64,000 nt of DNA, taken from the NCBI GenBank assembly GCA_017302795.1, contig JAFLCB010000015.1, positions 1-64,000 on the forward strand, in the 5' to 3' direction. The notes beneath the pieces were generated by a model, which did no database searches, was not told where the DNA came from, and saw only the letters and a list, made by a program, of their open reading frames with translations. The DNA is from Deltaproteobacteria bacterium (GTDB taxonomy: Bacteria > Bdellovibrionota > Bdellovibrionia > Bdellovibrionales > JAMPXM01). The translations under genes were made by a program, and so were the position numbers. Positions 46,634 through 56,038 of the stretch are shown in pieces; position 1 is the stretch's first letter, and each line of letters starts with the position of its first letter.

Positions 46634-46658
46634 AGGAGGTACCTTAATGGTGGGTTGA
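46634..46658 (+). other. Perfect Shine-Dalgarno with a three-codon frame (M-V-G-stop)
   Basis: AGGAGGT at 46634-46640 is followed after six bases by ATG GTG GGT TGA (46647-46658). The ribosome site is better than that of most genes here. It may be a minimal leader peptide for smc, or the relic of a lost gene. Nothing else in 46558-46781 looks coding. Confidence 0.4.
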
Positions 46659-46781
46659 CCGGGGTGCGGGTGGCAACCAAGACTTTAGGCTTGGCCCAAG
46701 GATGGTGCTGAATTGATCTTTGAGGATTGAAGATCTATGGCTTTGGCGCGGGTATGCGCCGATCGCATTTGGGGGGGCTTC

Positions 46782-49700
46782 GTGCGAATAAAGAAACTTG
46801 AAATCGTCGGCTTTAAATCATTTAAAGACCGAACGGTTATCCAATTTGATTCTGGCATCACTGGCATCGTCGGACCAAACGGTTGTGGAAAGTCCAATAT
46901 CGTCGATGCGCTGATGTGGGCGATGGGCGAAATGTCGGCCAAGCATCTTCGCGGTGCTTCAATGGAAGATGTTATTTTTGCAGGTGCCGAGGGCTATGCG
47001 CCGATGGGCATGTGCGAAGTTTCTTTGACGCTCGAAAACGATGGCGGTCCATTTCCGGTCCAATACTTAAAACATTCAGAAGTTATGGTTACTCGTCGTC
47101 TTCACCGCGGTGGTGAGTCCGAGTATTTTATCAACAAGGAACCTTCCCGGCTTCGCGACATTCAAGAAATTTTCATGGACACGGGCGCGGGCGCTAAAGG
47201 CTTCTCGATCATCCAACAAAACGCGATCGGACAGCTTGTTACATCCAAGCCCGAAGATCGTCGCCATTTGATTGAAGAGGCAGCGGGAATAACAAAGTTC
47301 AAAGCGAGAAAGAGGGAATCTCAACGCAAACTTCTTTCTACCGAACAGAACTTAATTCGTTTGCACGACATCGTGAACGAACTAAAACGCCAGATCGATT
47401 CGCTTGAGCGTCAAGCTCAGCGCGCCGAGCGCTATCGTGGTCTAAAACGTGAAGCCGATGACCTCGATATGTGGATTTCCTCGCGTCAGTACCTAGAGCT
47501 TCGCGACAAATCGGAAGCTGCGGCAAAAGAGCTTGCAGAGGCGGAAGCATTAGAGGCCGCTGCCCAGGCAGAAGCCGGAACCCAAGAAGTTGAAGTTGAG
47601 ACATTGAAGATTGCGGTCTCTGAAAAACAAATGGCTGTCGAAGATCTTGCACGCGAAGCCCAAGAACTTCAGCTGCAAGTTTCCTCAGCGGAATCGCAGA
47701 TCCAGGAGCTTCGTTTTGAAATCGAAGCGGCACGTCGCAATAAAGAAATGACGGGCGGACTTTTAGAAGAGCATCAGGCTCGTCAGATCGCGCTATCAAC
47801 TGAGCTTGAAAAACTAAAAACACAGCTCGCGATTGTTGCGGAAGAAGCGTCGAAATTCACGAACGAATACCAAGAGAAAAAGGTGCGTTGGGAAACAGCG
47901 GCTTCGCGCATCGACGAAGTTGATACCGAACTCACAGACAGTCGTCGTGAGTTTATCACTGTGACCCAAGGGGAAGCGCAAATTCAAGGCCGTGTGGCTG
48001 CACTGTCCGACGGAATTGCAGGCATCGAAGAACGCGAAACTGAGGCGCGCGCGATTCTGGAAGAGCTCCTAGGTAAAAAAGTCGAATTCGAAGCTCGACG
48101 AAAAAAAGTGTGGAACGAGCTCGAAAAAAATCGACAAGATCAGATGGATCTCGCAAAAGACGTCGAAAGCTTCCAAGGCAATCGCGCTCATTTGACGAAG
48201 CAAATTGCTGAACGTCGCGAGGAAGTCGAAACGTTCAAACAAGAACTTGCCGACGTAACAGGTAAACTTTACGGCCTCGAAAATCTCGCATCGAATTTTG
48301 AAGGCTTCGAAGCAGGCGTAAAGTCGGTGATGTTCTGGCAGAAACAAAAGCTAGAATCGCTTCCAGAATCAGACCGCGGCGAAGCGACTGAATTTCATCC
48401 GATCGCGGAGGTTGTGGAAGTTCCGGCAGAGTACGAACTTGCTATGGAGGCAGCGCTTGGGCCAAGGCTTCAAATGCTCTTGTCGCCAACGCCAGATTCC
48501 GCTGTCGGTGCAGTTAACTTCTTAAAAGAGCGAAAGTCAGGTCGATCAAGTTTCGTCGCGGGTGGACTGCAAGTTGTTGAATCGACTTCCGCAGAGCCAG
48601 ATCGCACGCGCATTCGCGCGGTACTGTCAGACATTGTCCGCGCACCTGATAAATTCCAAGGGACAATTCGCCGACTTCTAAGAAATGTTGCTGTGGTCGA
48701 TTCTATCTCGGATGCGGTTGAACTTCGTCACCAGGCGCCAGAGTGGACTTTCGTCACGTTGGAAGGCGACACCGTTACCGCTGACGGCGTGATTACTGGC
48801 GGAACAGCCGAATCGGCGGATAGCGGTCTTCTTCAACGCCGACGAGAAATCAAAGAATTCTCACAGAAAAAAGACGAGTGGAGCGGAAAGCTTGCATTGG
48901 CCCAAGTGGCGCTCAAGAAAATGGAAGAGAATCTTCGCGTTTTGACCGAAGAACTTGAGATGGTGGAAAAACGCTCGACAGAAAAAGAAATTCTTCTCGC
49001 TTCACTCAAAAAGGATCTCGAGCGCGCGGAACAAGAATTATCAAATTGCGAGCAGGCTATTTCGCGTCAAGATCGCGATGTTCATTCTCTGACGACGCAA
49101 GTGGAAACTCGCCGCAATGAACTGGATGAATTGCAGATGCGTCTGACGAATCTTCTTGAGCGCAAAGTCGTGCTTGAGTCGCGCATCGAGGTATTGACTC
49201 AGGATCTTGAATCCGCACGTGGTGGCGTTGGATCGCTTCAAGATGAAGTGGGCAAGCTTCAAACGCATTCCGCCACGAAAACGATGGAGCGCGATGGCTT
49301 AGAGCGCCAGGTCGAAATGCTTTCGAAGCAATTGAACGAAACGGAACAGCAGCTTTCAAGAATGTCGTTTGAAAGCGAGCGATCAAACGAATCGATCTCT
49401 TCGAACTCGGTTGTTTTGGAAGAACGAAAAATTCAGCTGGACGAAATGATTCGCCGACTTGAAGACGCGCGAAGCGAGGTCTCACGAGGCCGCGATGAGT
49501 TCGAGCAGATGAACAATCGCTACCTCGAAATTCAGCGCGGTCTGGCGTCTTATTTGTCAAATCGAAACCAGCTTCAGTCAAAAATGAACGATGCAAGGCT
49601 TACTAGCGAGCAGTGCCGTTTAAAAGAGGCTTATTTGATCGAACAAGTTCGCGAACGCTATATGCTTGAATTGTCCGAGGTAGCAGAGCGATATCGCGAA

Positions 49701-50384
49701 CGAACCGCGACCAAAGAAGAGCTGAAAGATACCGAGTTGAAGCTGAAAGACCTTCGCGAGAAGCTTTCGAAAATTGGTGATGTGAATCTTTCGGCCATAG
49801 AAGAATACGACAAAGTAAAAGATCGGTACGAGTTTTTGTCGAAACAGCAGTCGGATTTAGTTGAGGCAAAAGAAATGCTCAAAAAAGTTATCGACCGCAT
49901 CAACCGTGTTTGTGCGAAGCGCTTCAAAGAAACCTTCGACCAAGTGAACGAGCGCTTCACGAAGGTGTTTCCGGTTCTTTTTGGTGGCGGGGAAGCGCAA
50001 TTGATTCTTGTTGAGGATCCGGAAAAAGGCGACATGGGCATCGACATCATTGCGAAACCTCCTGGTAAGAAGCTTCAGAACATGACGCTTCTTTCGGGTG
50101 GCGAAAAAGCGCTGACAGCTGTTTCTCTGATCTTCTCGATCTTCTTGGTTCGCCCATCTCCGTATTGCTTGTTGGATGAGGTTGATGCACCACTGGATGA
50201 CGCCAACGTTTACCGTTTCAATGACTTGGTCAAAGAAATGGCAAAGCGGTCGCAAATCATCGTTGTTACCCACAACAAATTCACGATGGAAGTTGCAAGC
50301 CGACTTTACGGCGTGACCATGGAAGAGCGCGGCGTTTCGAAAATGGTTTCAGTCGATTTGAATAAGCAGTTTGATCAGGCTTAA
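46782..50384 (+). CDS. smc: SMC chromosome partition protein
   Basis: The full-length 1200-residue SMC has Walker A GPNGCGKSN (about 30-38), two long coiled-coil arms, a hinge around 500-660 (GRSSFVAGGLQV, VTADGVITGGTAES), the ABC signature TLLSGGEKALTAVSLIFSI and Walker B YCLLDEVDAPLDD. SMC dimers with ScpA and ScpB condense and separate chromosomes. I start at GTG 46782 because the product then begins RIKKLEIVGFKSF as usual; an upstream ATG at 46737 would add 15 residues (ALARVCADRIWGGF) and cannot be excluded. ftsY follows after 64 bases. Confidence 0.96.
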   Translation: MRIKKLEIVGFKSFKDRTVIQFDSGITGIVGPNGCGKSNIVDALMWAMGEMSAKHLRGASMEDVIFAGAEGYAPMGMCEVSLTLENDGGPFPVQYLKHSEVMVTRRLHRGGESEYFINKEPSRLRDIQEIFMDTGAGAKGFSIIQQNAIGQLVTSKPEDRRHLIEEAAGITKFKARKRESQRKLLSTEQNLIRLHDIVNELKRQIDSLERQAQRAERYRGLKREADDLDMWISSRQYLELRDKSEAAAKELAEAEALEAAAQAEAGTQEVEVETLKIAVSEKQMAVEDLAREAQELQLQVSSAESQIQELRFEIEAARRNKEMTGGLLEEHQARQIALSTELEKLKTQLAIVAEEASKFTNEYQEKKVRWETAASRIDEVDTELTDSRREFITVTQGEAQIQGRVAALSDGIAGIEERETEARAILEELLGKKVEFEARRKKVWNELEKNRQDQMDLAKDVESFQGNRAHLTKQIAERREEVETFKQELADVTGKLYGLENLASNFEGFEAGVKSVMFWQKQKLESLPESDRGEATEFHPIAEVVEVPAEYELAMEAALGPRLQMLLSPTPDSAVGAVNFLKERKSGRSSFVAGGLQVVESTSAEPDRTRIRAVLSDIVRAPDKFQGTIRRLLRNVAVVDSISDAVELRHQAPEWTFVTLEGDTVTADGVITGGTAESADSGLLQRRREIKEFSQKKDEWSGKLALAQVALKKMEENLRVLTEELEMVEKRSTEKEILLASLKKDLERAEQELSNCEQAISRQDRDVHSLTTQVETRRNELDELQMRLTNLLERKVVLESRIEVLTQDLESARGGVGSLQDEVGKLQTHSATKTMERDGLERQVEMLSKQLNETEQQLSRMSFESERSNESISSNSVVLEERKIQLDEMIRRLEDARSEVSRGRDEFEQMNNRYLEIQRGLASYLSNRNQLQSKMNDARLTSEQCRLKEAYLIEQVRERYMLELSEVAERYRERTATKEELKDTELKLKDLREKLSKIGDVNLSAIEEYDKVKDRYEFLSKQQSDLVEAKEMLKKVIDRINRVCAKRFKETFDQVNERFTKVFPVLFGGGEAQLILVEDPEKGDMGIDIIAKPPGKKLQNMTLLSGGEKALTAVSLIFSIFLVRPSPYCLLDEVDAPLDDANVYRFNDLVKEMAKRSQIIVVTHNKFTMEVASRLYGVTMEERGVSKMVSVDLNKQFDQA

Positions 50385-50448
50385 AGCGCGGGGACTACTA
50401 GACAACGATTGCTGGCCTAGGTGCGAACTTTAGGTTAAACCGTCCGCA

Positions 50449-51789
50449 ATGAATACAAGCGACGAGTCTTTTCCAATGGGCGGTTTAGGTATGTGGCTTT
50501 CGGGTGGCCTTTTCTTGCTCACCTTTGCCATTGGCATTGCTGTCTTTTTCTGGTTCCTTAAGGGCCAAAAGCTTGAAAAGCAGCAGAAACAGCTGGAGGA
50601 GTTCAAAGAATCCTCGGCCGACAAAGCCACAAAACTGGGCGTCGCGAAGCAAGATGGAGCTACAGAGAAAGTCGCTACAGAGAAAGTAGCTACAGAGAAA
50701 TTAAAATTAGCTGGAATGCCGGAAGACGCGGATGCTCTGGTTACACGCGACGAAAAAAAACCATCAGAAAAAACGTCACCAGAAAAAACACCGGCCGAAA
50801 GAACACTTCCAGCGTCGTTGCCGACAGCGCTCGGGAAAACTCGGGCGTCGCTTTTCGGTCGTATTCAGTCGCTCTTTGGAGCTAAGCAAACGTTGTCTGT
50901 TTCCGAGCGCGAAGAACTAGAAGAAATCCTTTACACGGCAGATCTCGGACCAAAAACGGTGCAAGACCTGTTGGACCATGTTTTTGAAAAAGTAAAGGCT
51001 TCTGGCGAAACAGGCTTCGAAGCCGTCCGCAGGGAGTTACACACTAAAATAGGTGAGATTTTGACAGCGAAAGCTGTCGTGCAGTTAGCGGATGGAGATG
51101 ATGGCGTTGAACGCCTTAATCTTTTTGCTGCCAAACCGGCGGTCTTAATGGTCGTTGGGGTCAACGGCGCCGGAAAAACTACGACTATCGGGAAGCTCGC
51201 GGCAAAGCTCGCCGGTCGCGGAAAAAGAGTTCTCGTTGCGGCGGGTGACACCTTCCGGGCGGCAGCGGGCGAGCAGCTGAAAACATGGACCGATCGCGCT
51301 GCGAGTCAGAATGGTTCCGGTGCTGATTCTAGTGGCACACTAGCGATGGTGGAAATTTTCGATCCGCCAGGTGTAAGCGAGCCAAGTGCAGTCGCCTATC
51401 AAGCGCTCGAGCGCGCGCGGGCGAGCGGCTTCGACATTGTTATCATAGATACTGCCGGTCGGCTTCACACGCAGAAAAACCTGATGGAAGAACTCAAAAA
51501 AATGAAACGGGTTCTGACTAAGCTCGATCCGACAGCACCCCATGAAACCCTTCTGGTTTTAGACGCCAACAGCGGCCAAAATGCTTTGATTCAGGCAAAA
51601 GAGTTCCACGGTGCCTTGGTGGTCGATGGCGTCGTACTGACTAAACTTGATGGTTCGGCAAAAGGTGGTGTTGCAGTCGGCATTACGAACGAAGTCGGTC
51701 TTCCGATTAAACTCATCGGTGTCGGCGAGAAAATCGGCGATCTTCGGCCGTTTGAAGCTACTCGGTTTGTCGACTCGATCTTGACCTAA
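50449..51789 (+). CDS. ftsY: FtsY signal-recognition-particle receptor
   Basis: The 446-residue SRP receptor has an N-terminal membrane helix (about 10-34), a charged linker with repeats, the NG domain and its GTPase motifs: G1 GVNGAGKTTTIGK, GDTFRAAAGEQL, DTAGRLHTQKNLMEEL, TKLDGSAKGG. It docks Ffh-ribosome complexes at the membrane. E. coli FtsY has no such helix, but membrane-anchored forms are known from other bacteria. The linker contains a 15-base tandem repeat (50659-50703) coding ATEKV/ATEKV/ATEKL. Confidence 0.95.
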   Translation: MNTSDESFPMGGLGMWLSGGLFLLTFAIGIAVFFWFLKGQKLEKQQKQLEEFKESSADKATKLGVAKQDGATEKVATEKVATEKLKLAGMPEDADALVTRDEKKPSEKTSPEKTPAERTLPASLPTALGKTRASLFGRIQSLFGAKQTLSVSEREELEEILYTADLGPKTVQDLLDHVFEKVKASGETGFEAVRRELHTKIGEILTAKAVVQLADGDDGVERLNLFAAKPAVLMVVGVNGAGKTTTIGKLAAKLAGRGKRVLVAAGDTFRAAAGEQLKTWTDRAASQNGSGADSSGTLAMVEIFDPPGVSEPSAVAYQALERARASGFDIVIIDTAGRLHTQKNLMEELKKMKRVLTKLDPTAPHETLLVLDANSGQNALIQAKEFHGALVVDGVVLTKLDGSAKGGVAVGITNEVGLPIKLIGVGEKIGDLRPFEATRFVDSILT

Positions 51790-51878
51790 AGTGCCAGCTC
51801 ACTGTTGCGGTGCAGAAAGCCGGTCGAACAAGTCGAGATCACTCGTCTTTTCAGAAAATTGAGAATAGCATCATCTCG

Positions 51879-52454
51879 ATGGCTGGACTAAGCTCGACGC
51901 CAAAAACAAGTTCCCGAGACATGCAGGCACCGGAAGGTTCCGGAGTACAACCATCTGTGCAACAAGCTGGAAGGCTTGAGCGCTCAGGTGGGGTGGCGAA
52001 AGCCGTGGCATCGAAATGGAATTTGAAAAGTGATTTGAAAACCGAAAACACTGTCGCTGATCGTACACATGCATCGGCGGGTGGATCTGTTAATAGAAAC
52101 GGTAAAGTAGACGGTAAAAAATCTGGCAGTCGAGCGGCTCCTGGTACTGAAGTGGCGCGACCAACCGGTCAAGGCTCGCAGCAAGTTTCAATTGCGGGCG
52201 TGCCCCTTCGGCTAAAGTCTTCACACGACGAAGAAACAGTGAACGAACTCGTGCGCATGGTGGATGAGAAAATCCGCCAGGCCCTGCCTCTGACGAAAAC
52301 GGGTTCGATTCAAAATGCCTCAATCTTGGCCGCATTGAATATGGCCGAGGAGTTGCTGCTCCTGAAACGACACGCGCGAGAGCTCGTCGATCGTCTCGAA
52401 GCCCGCACCTTGCGTGTGATAGAAGACCTGGAGAAGTCTGGCCCAACAGCGTAG
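51879..52454 (+). CDS. zapA: Long ZapA-like cell-division protein
   Basis: The C-terminal ~90 residues match ZapA: QVSIAGVPLRLKSSHDEETV, LVRMVDEKIRQALP, then a coiled coil ILAALNMAEELLLLKRHARELVDRL. ZapA bundles FtsZ and helps assemble the division ring. Before it lies an extension of about 100 residues that is S-, T-, K- and G-rich and likely disordered; usual ZapA is about 100 residues in all. I start at ATG 51879; a GTG-like start at 51810 would add 23 more. zapA followed directly by 5-formyl-THF cyclo-ligase is a widespread order; 6S RNA, which often sits between them, is not in the 25-base gap. Confidence 0.8.
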   Translation: MAGLSSTPKTSSRDMQAPEGSGVQPSVQQAGRLERSGGVAKAVASKWNLKSDLKTENTVADRTHASAGGSVNRNGKVDGKKSGSRAAPGTEVARPTGQGSQQVSIAGVPLRLKSSHDEETVNELVRMVDEKIRQALPLTKTGSIQNASILAALNMAEELLLLKRHARELVDRLEARTLRVIEDLEKSGPTA

Positions 52455-52479
52455 CAGACGCTTGGTGGGAGACTTATAA

Positions 52480-53181
52480 GTGATTGATTCGAAATTTCCC
52501 TCTCGGGAAAAAATTAACTGGCGTACCGAGCTAAAGGCTCGTTTGCTTGCTGCAGGTCGCGATGAAGAGTCGGGCCGTGAAGCGGCGGAAGGTCGCATCC
52601 TTCAGCTCCTTCAGCAGTGGCTGATTTCCCGTTCGGGGCTTTGGCTCAGTTTCCGAGGCTTTTCATTTGAGCCGCGGTTGTCGTTAGGGGGCCTTCAAGC
52701 AGCGCGCTCGCCTGCGGTTAATAGCTTCGGATACTCATTTGGTTGTTCGTTTGCTTACCCAAAAATTCTTCCGGACCAGACGCTGTCGTTTTATCGATGG
52801 ACTGGCGCGGGCCCGGTTGCTTCCGGTGCCTGGGAAACGAATCGGTTCGGAATCCCGGAACCGGAAATTAAGAGTGCTCAACCGGAGTGGGCCCATGTCG
52901 AGGCGAAAGATCCTGTTGTCGGAGCGCTGATTCCAGCCCTCGGTTTTGACCGACAGCTTTTTCGGCTCGGTCGCGGGCGTGGATTTTACGATCGTTTTCT
53001 TGCCTCGTTTGACGAGCAAAGAAAACAAATGGGTGAAAATCCCATCTACAAATTAGGAATTGGATTTTCCGAACAGCTCGTCGATGAGCTGCCGCTGGAT
53101 GACCATGATGTGAAGCTAGATGCTGTGCTGACGGATCGAGAAATGATCGTCGGATGTACAGGGGTTAGCTACGCCGATTGA
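52480..53181 (+). CDS. 5-formyltetrahydrofolate cyclo-ligase
   Basis: The 233-residue protein carries the family C-terminal motif ALGFDRQLFRLGRGRGFYDR, with GRGRGFYDR binding the phosphate, and the late IGFSEQLVDELPLDDHDV. The enzyme turns 5-formyl-THF into 5,10-methenyl-THF with ATP. The start is GTG with GGGAG eight bases upstream. It lies between zapA and rny, matching the common zapA-ygfA order. The N-terminal half is less conserved than usual but has the expected length. Confidence 0.92.
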   Translation: MIDSKFPSREKINWRTELKARLLAAGRDEESGREAAEGRILQLLQQWLISRSGLWLSFRGFSFEPRLSLGGLQAARSPAVNSFGYSFGCSFAYPKILPDQTLSFYRWTGAGPVASGAWETNRFGIPEPEIKSAQPEWAHVEAKDPVVGALIPALGFDRQLFRLGRGRGFYDRFLASFDEQRKQMGENPIYKLGIGFSEQLVDELPLDDHDVKLDAVLTDREMIVGCTGVSYAD

Positions 53182-53193
53182 AGGGTGATTGAA

Positions 53194-54771
53194 ATGAATG
53201 ATGTGGTATTGACGATAGTTGCGCTGGTTGCGGGGCTTGCGGTGGGGGCAATGACGATGCTCCTCTATCGCAACGCGATGGACATTAAAACGAAAAAGTC
53301 GGCTGCTGATGAGGCGGAACGTCTTGTGCAAAAGGCAAGGGCTGAGGCACAGCGAATTGACCGCGATGCAAAGACTCGAGCAAAAGATTTTGAGGCCCGC
53401 GCCCGGAAAACTGCGGAAACGGACATCCAAAAGCAAAAGGAAAAGCTGCAAAAAGAAGAGAAGTCTTTGGTCGATCGTGAGTCGCGCTTAGAAAAAGAAA
53501 CGCAGACGAAAGACCAAGAGCTTCAGGCGAGGCTTCAAGAAATCTCGGGCCGCGATGAAAAAGTAAAAATCGCCGAGAAGAAATTAAACGATCTCGAACG
53601 CGAGGCAATGAATCAAGCCGAGGCGTTAAAAGAACGACTCGAGCAAGTTTCAAAACTGACTCAAGCTGAAGCCAAGAAAGAAATGATTGAAGCATTAACG
53701 GAAGAGGCCAAAATCGAGGCGGCCCGTAAGGCGCAAGAAATTGAAGACCGCGCGATGCAAGAAGCGGAAGAAAAAGCTCGTCGCACCATTGCCGTCGCGA
53801 TTGCCCGTTACGCAAGCGAATTCACCGCCGAGCGGACAGTGACCGTCATCAATCTTCCGAACGAAGACATGAAGGGAAAAATCATTGGCCGTGAAGGTCG
53901 AAATATTCGCGCCCTCGAAGCCGCTTGCGGTGTAGATTTGATTGTCGATGAAACGCCGGAAGCCGTTGTGATTTCATCCTTCGATCCGGTTCGACGGGAA
54001 GTAGCAAAAAAAGCTTTAGAAAAACTGATGGAAGATGGCCGCGTGCATCCGGCACGAATCGAAGAGGTGATCGACAAGGTCAAAAAAGATCTTTTCAAGT
54101 CGATCAAAGAGGACGGCGAAAAGGCGGTTTTTGAGCTTGGCCTTCACGGATTACATCCGGAAATTACGAAAGTACTCGGTGGTTTAAAGTTCCGTCACAC
54201 GTTGACACAAAATCTTCTTGAGCATTCTGTGGAAGTTGGATTTTTAGCTGGAATGATGGCAGCAGAGCTTGGTGAAGACGTGAAGCGTGCTCGTCGAGCC
54301 GGCCTCTTGCATGACATTGGAAAAGGTCTTGAGCACACGATCGAGGGCTCGCATGCGATCGTCGGTGCGGACTATGCCAAAAAGTATGGAGAACAAGATG
54401 CAGTCGTTCACGCGATTCGCGCGCATCACAACGAAGAAAAACCAAACACTGTTTTGGCGTTTATTGTTCAAGCAGCGAACATCATTTCTAACTCGCGGCC
54501 GGGTGCCCGCCGGCAGTCCATCGACGCTTACGTTCGCCGAATGGAGGATCTGGAATCGATTGGAAACTCGTTCGACGGAGTCATCCGAACGTTTGCAGTT
54601 CAGGCCGGAAAAGAAGTTCGCGTTCTGGTCGAAGCATCGCGTGTAACGGACGATCAGGCGCAAATGCTTTCCTATGATATCGCTCGAAAAATTGAACGTG
54701 AAATGAGTCACCCCGGCCAGGTACAAGTGACAGTGATTCGCGAAGTTCGTGTCGTCGAACATGCACGGTAG
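53194..54771 (+). CDS. rny: Ribonuclease Y
   Basis: The 525-residue enzyme is a membrane endoribonuclease that starts mRNA decay. It has an N-terminal membrane helix (about 3-24), a long charged coiled coil (30-200), a KH domain with NLPNEDMKGKIIGREGRNIR and an HD domain with GLLHDIGKGLEH and IRAHHNEE. ATG 53194 is preferred, as AAGGG lies eight bases upstream; a TTG-type start nine bases earlier exists. It is close to the neighbouring genes on one strand, with tyrS next. Confidence 0.95.
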   Translation: MNDVVLTIVALVAGLAVGAMTMLLYRNAMDIKTKKSAADEAERLVQKARAEAQRIDRDAKTRAKDFEARARKTAETDIQKQKEKLQKEEKSLVDRESRLEKETQTKDQELQARLQEISGRDEKVKIAEKKLNDLEREAMNQAEALKERLEQVSKLTQAEAKKEMIEALTEEAKIEAARKAQEIEDRAMQEAEEKARRTIAVAIARYASEFTAERTVTVINLPNEDMKGKIIGREGRNIRALEAACGVDLIVDETPEAVVISSFDPVRREVAKKALEKLMEDGRVHPARIEEVIDKVKKDLFKSIKEDGEKAVFELGLHGLHPEITKVLGGLKFRHTLTQNLLEHSVEVGFLAGMMAAELGEDVKRARRAGLLHDIGKGLEHTIEGSHAIVGADYAKKYGEQDAVVHAIRAHHNEEKPNTVLAFIVQAANIISNSRPGARRQSIDAYVRRMEDLESIGNSFDGVIRTFAVQAGKEVRVLVEASRVTDDQAQMLSYDIARKIEREMSHPGQVQVTVIREVRVVEHAR

Positions 54772-54783
54772 GAGCTTAGGGAA

Positions 54784-56037
54784 GTGATCAATTTAAAGCG
54801 TGCGACCCCAAACGAACAGCTATCTGTTTTGAAGCGTGGCCTCGTGGACATGATTTCAGAAGCGGATCTCTTAAAAAAGCTCGAGAAGTCTTACAAAACA
54901 GAAAAGCCTCTGCTTGTGAAGCTAGGTGCTGATCCCACTCGTCCGGATCTGCATCTGGGGCATTCAGTGGTCATCAATAAGCTAAAGCAGTTCCAGGATT
55001 TCGGTCATCAGGTGCAATTCCTGATTGGTGATTTCACTGGAATGATCGGTGATCCAAGCGGAAAAAATGAAGCAAGACCGCCACTGACTCGTGAAGAAGT
55101 GAATGCAAACTCCAAAACTTACGAAAAACAGATTTTTAAAATTCTTGACCCCGAAAAAACCAAGATCGTCCACAATTCGACTTGGATTGATAAGCTAACG
55201 CCTGTTGATTTTATTAAGATCACAGCACAGTACACGGTTGCGCGGATGCTAGAGCGAGATGACTTTTCAAAGCGCTACAAAGGTGGCGTTGCGATTGCGA
55301 TTCATGAATTTCTTTACCCGCTAATGCAAGGCTACGATTCAGTCGCTTTGAAGTCGGATGTGGAGCTTGGTGGGACCGATCAGCTGTTCAACCTTTTGGT
55401 TGGACGCGATTTGCAAAAGGCTTACGGGTTGGAATCGCAGATCGTGATGACAACGCCGCTCTTAGAGGGGCTTGATGGCGTCAATAAGATGTCGAAGTCG
55501 CTCGATAACTACATTGGCTTTGATGACACTCCTCGCGATATGTTTGGCAAAACGATGCGTATATCGGACCTCTTAATGCTTCGGTATTACGAACTTTTGA
55601 CGGATGTACCGCTGACTGAAATTTCTGCGATGAAGTCTGCTATGCAGGCGGGAAGCGTAAACCCGCGCGACTACAAAGTCAGTTTAGCAAAACAAATAGT
55701 TTCTAGGTTTCATGGCGAGGCCGCGGGTGTTGCCGCAGTTGAAGAGTTCGAGCGAATTTTCGTTAATAAGGGTCTGCCAGATGAAATGCCAGAAGCTCCG
55801 CTTGCGCTGACAGCGCTTTCGGGCGCTTGCGATGTTTCTTCGGTCCTCAAGGAATTGGGCCTCGTGGCGTCGACATCTGAAGCGCGACGCCTGATCGAAG
55901 GCGGCGGTCTAGAAATTGGCGGCGAAAAAATACGGGAACTAAAGCTCGATCTTGCGGCCAAGCTTTCTTTAAAAGTAGGGCAAGATGTCGTCGTCAAAGC
56001 TGGTAAGAAAAAGTTCCTCAAGCTCAAGGTGACATGA
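54784..56037 (+). CDS. tyrS: Tyrosyl-tRNA synthetase
   Basis: The 417-residue class I synthetase has HLGH (in [15 protein letters not shown]) and KMSKS ([11 protein letters not shown]), and a C-terminal S4 RNA-binding domain with [20 protein letters not shown]. The spacing of motifs and the [13 protein letters not shown] form are of the TyrZ-like bacterial branch. It charges tRNA-Tyr. The start is GTG, 12 bases after the rny stop. The stop is adjacent to the ferredoxin gene start. Confidence 0.95.
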   Translation: MINLKRATPNEQLSVLKRGLVDMISEADLLKKLEKSYKTEKPLLVKLGADPTRPDLHLGHSVVINKLKQFQDFGHQVQFLIGDFTGMIGDPSGKNEARPPLTREEVNANSKTYEKQIFKILDPEKTKIVHNSTWIDKLTPVDFIKITAQYTVARMLERDDFSKRYKGGVAIAIHEFLYPLMQGYDSVALKSDVELGGTDQLFNLLVGRDLQKAYGLESQIVMTTPLLEGLDGVNKMSKSLDNYIGFDDTPRDMFGKTMRISDLLMLRYYELLTDVPLTEISAMKSAMQAGSVNPRDYKVSLAKQIVSRFHGEAAGVAAVEEFERIFVNKGLPDEMPEAPLALTALSGACDVSSVLKELGLVASTSEARRLIEGGGLEIGGEKIRELKLDLAAKLSLKVGQDVVVKAGKKKFLKLKVT

Positions 56038-56038
56038 C

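Noticed and set aside
46457-46711. 84-codon frame overlapping the end of the VWA gene
   Set aside because: It runs through a clear terminator and has no ribosome site or family features.
52454-52480. 6S RNA between zapA and the cyclo-ligase gene
   Set aside because: The gap is only about 25 bases, far too short for ssrS.
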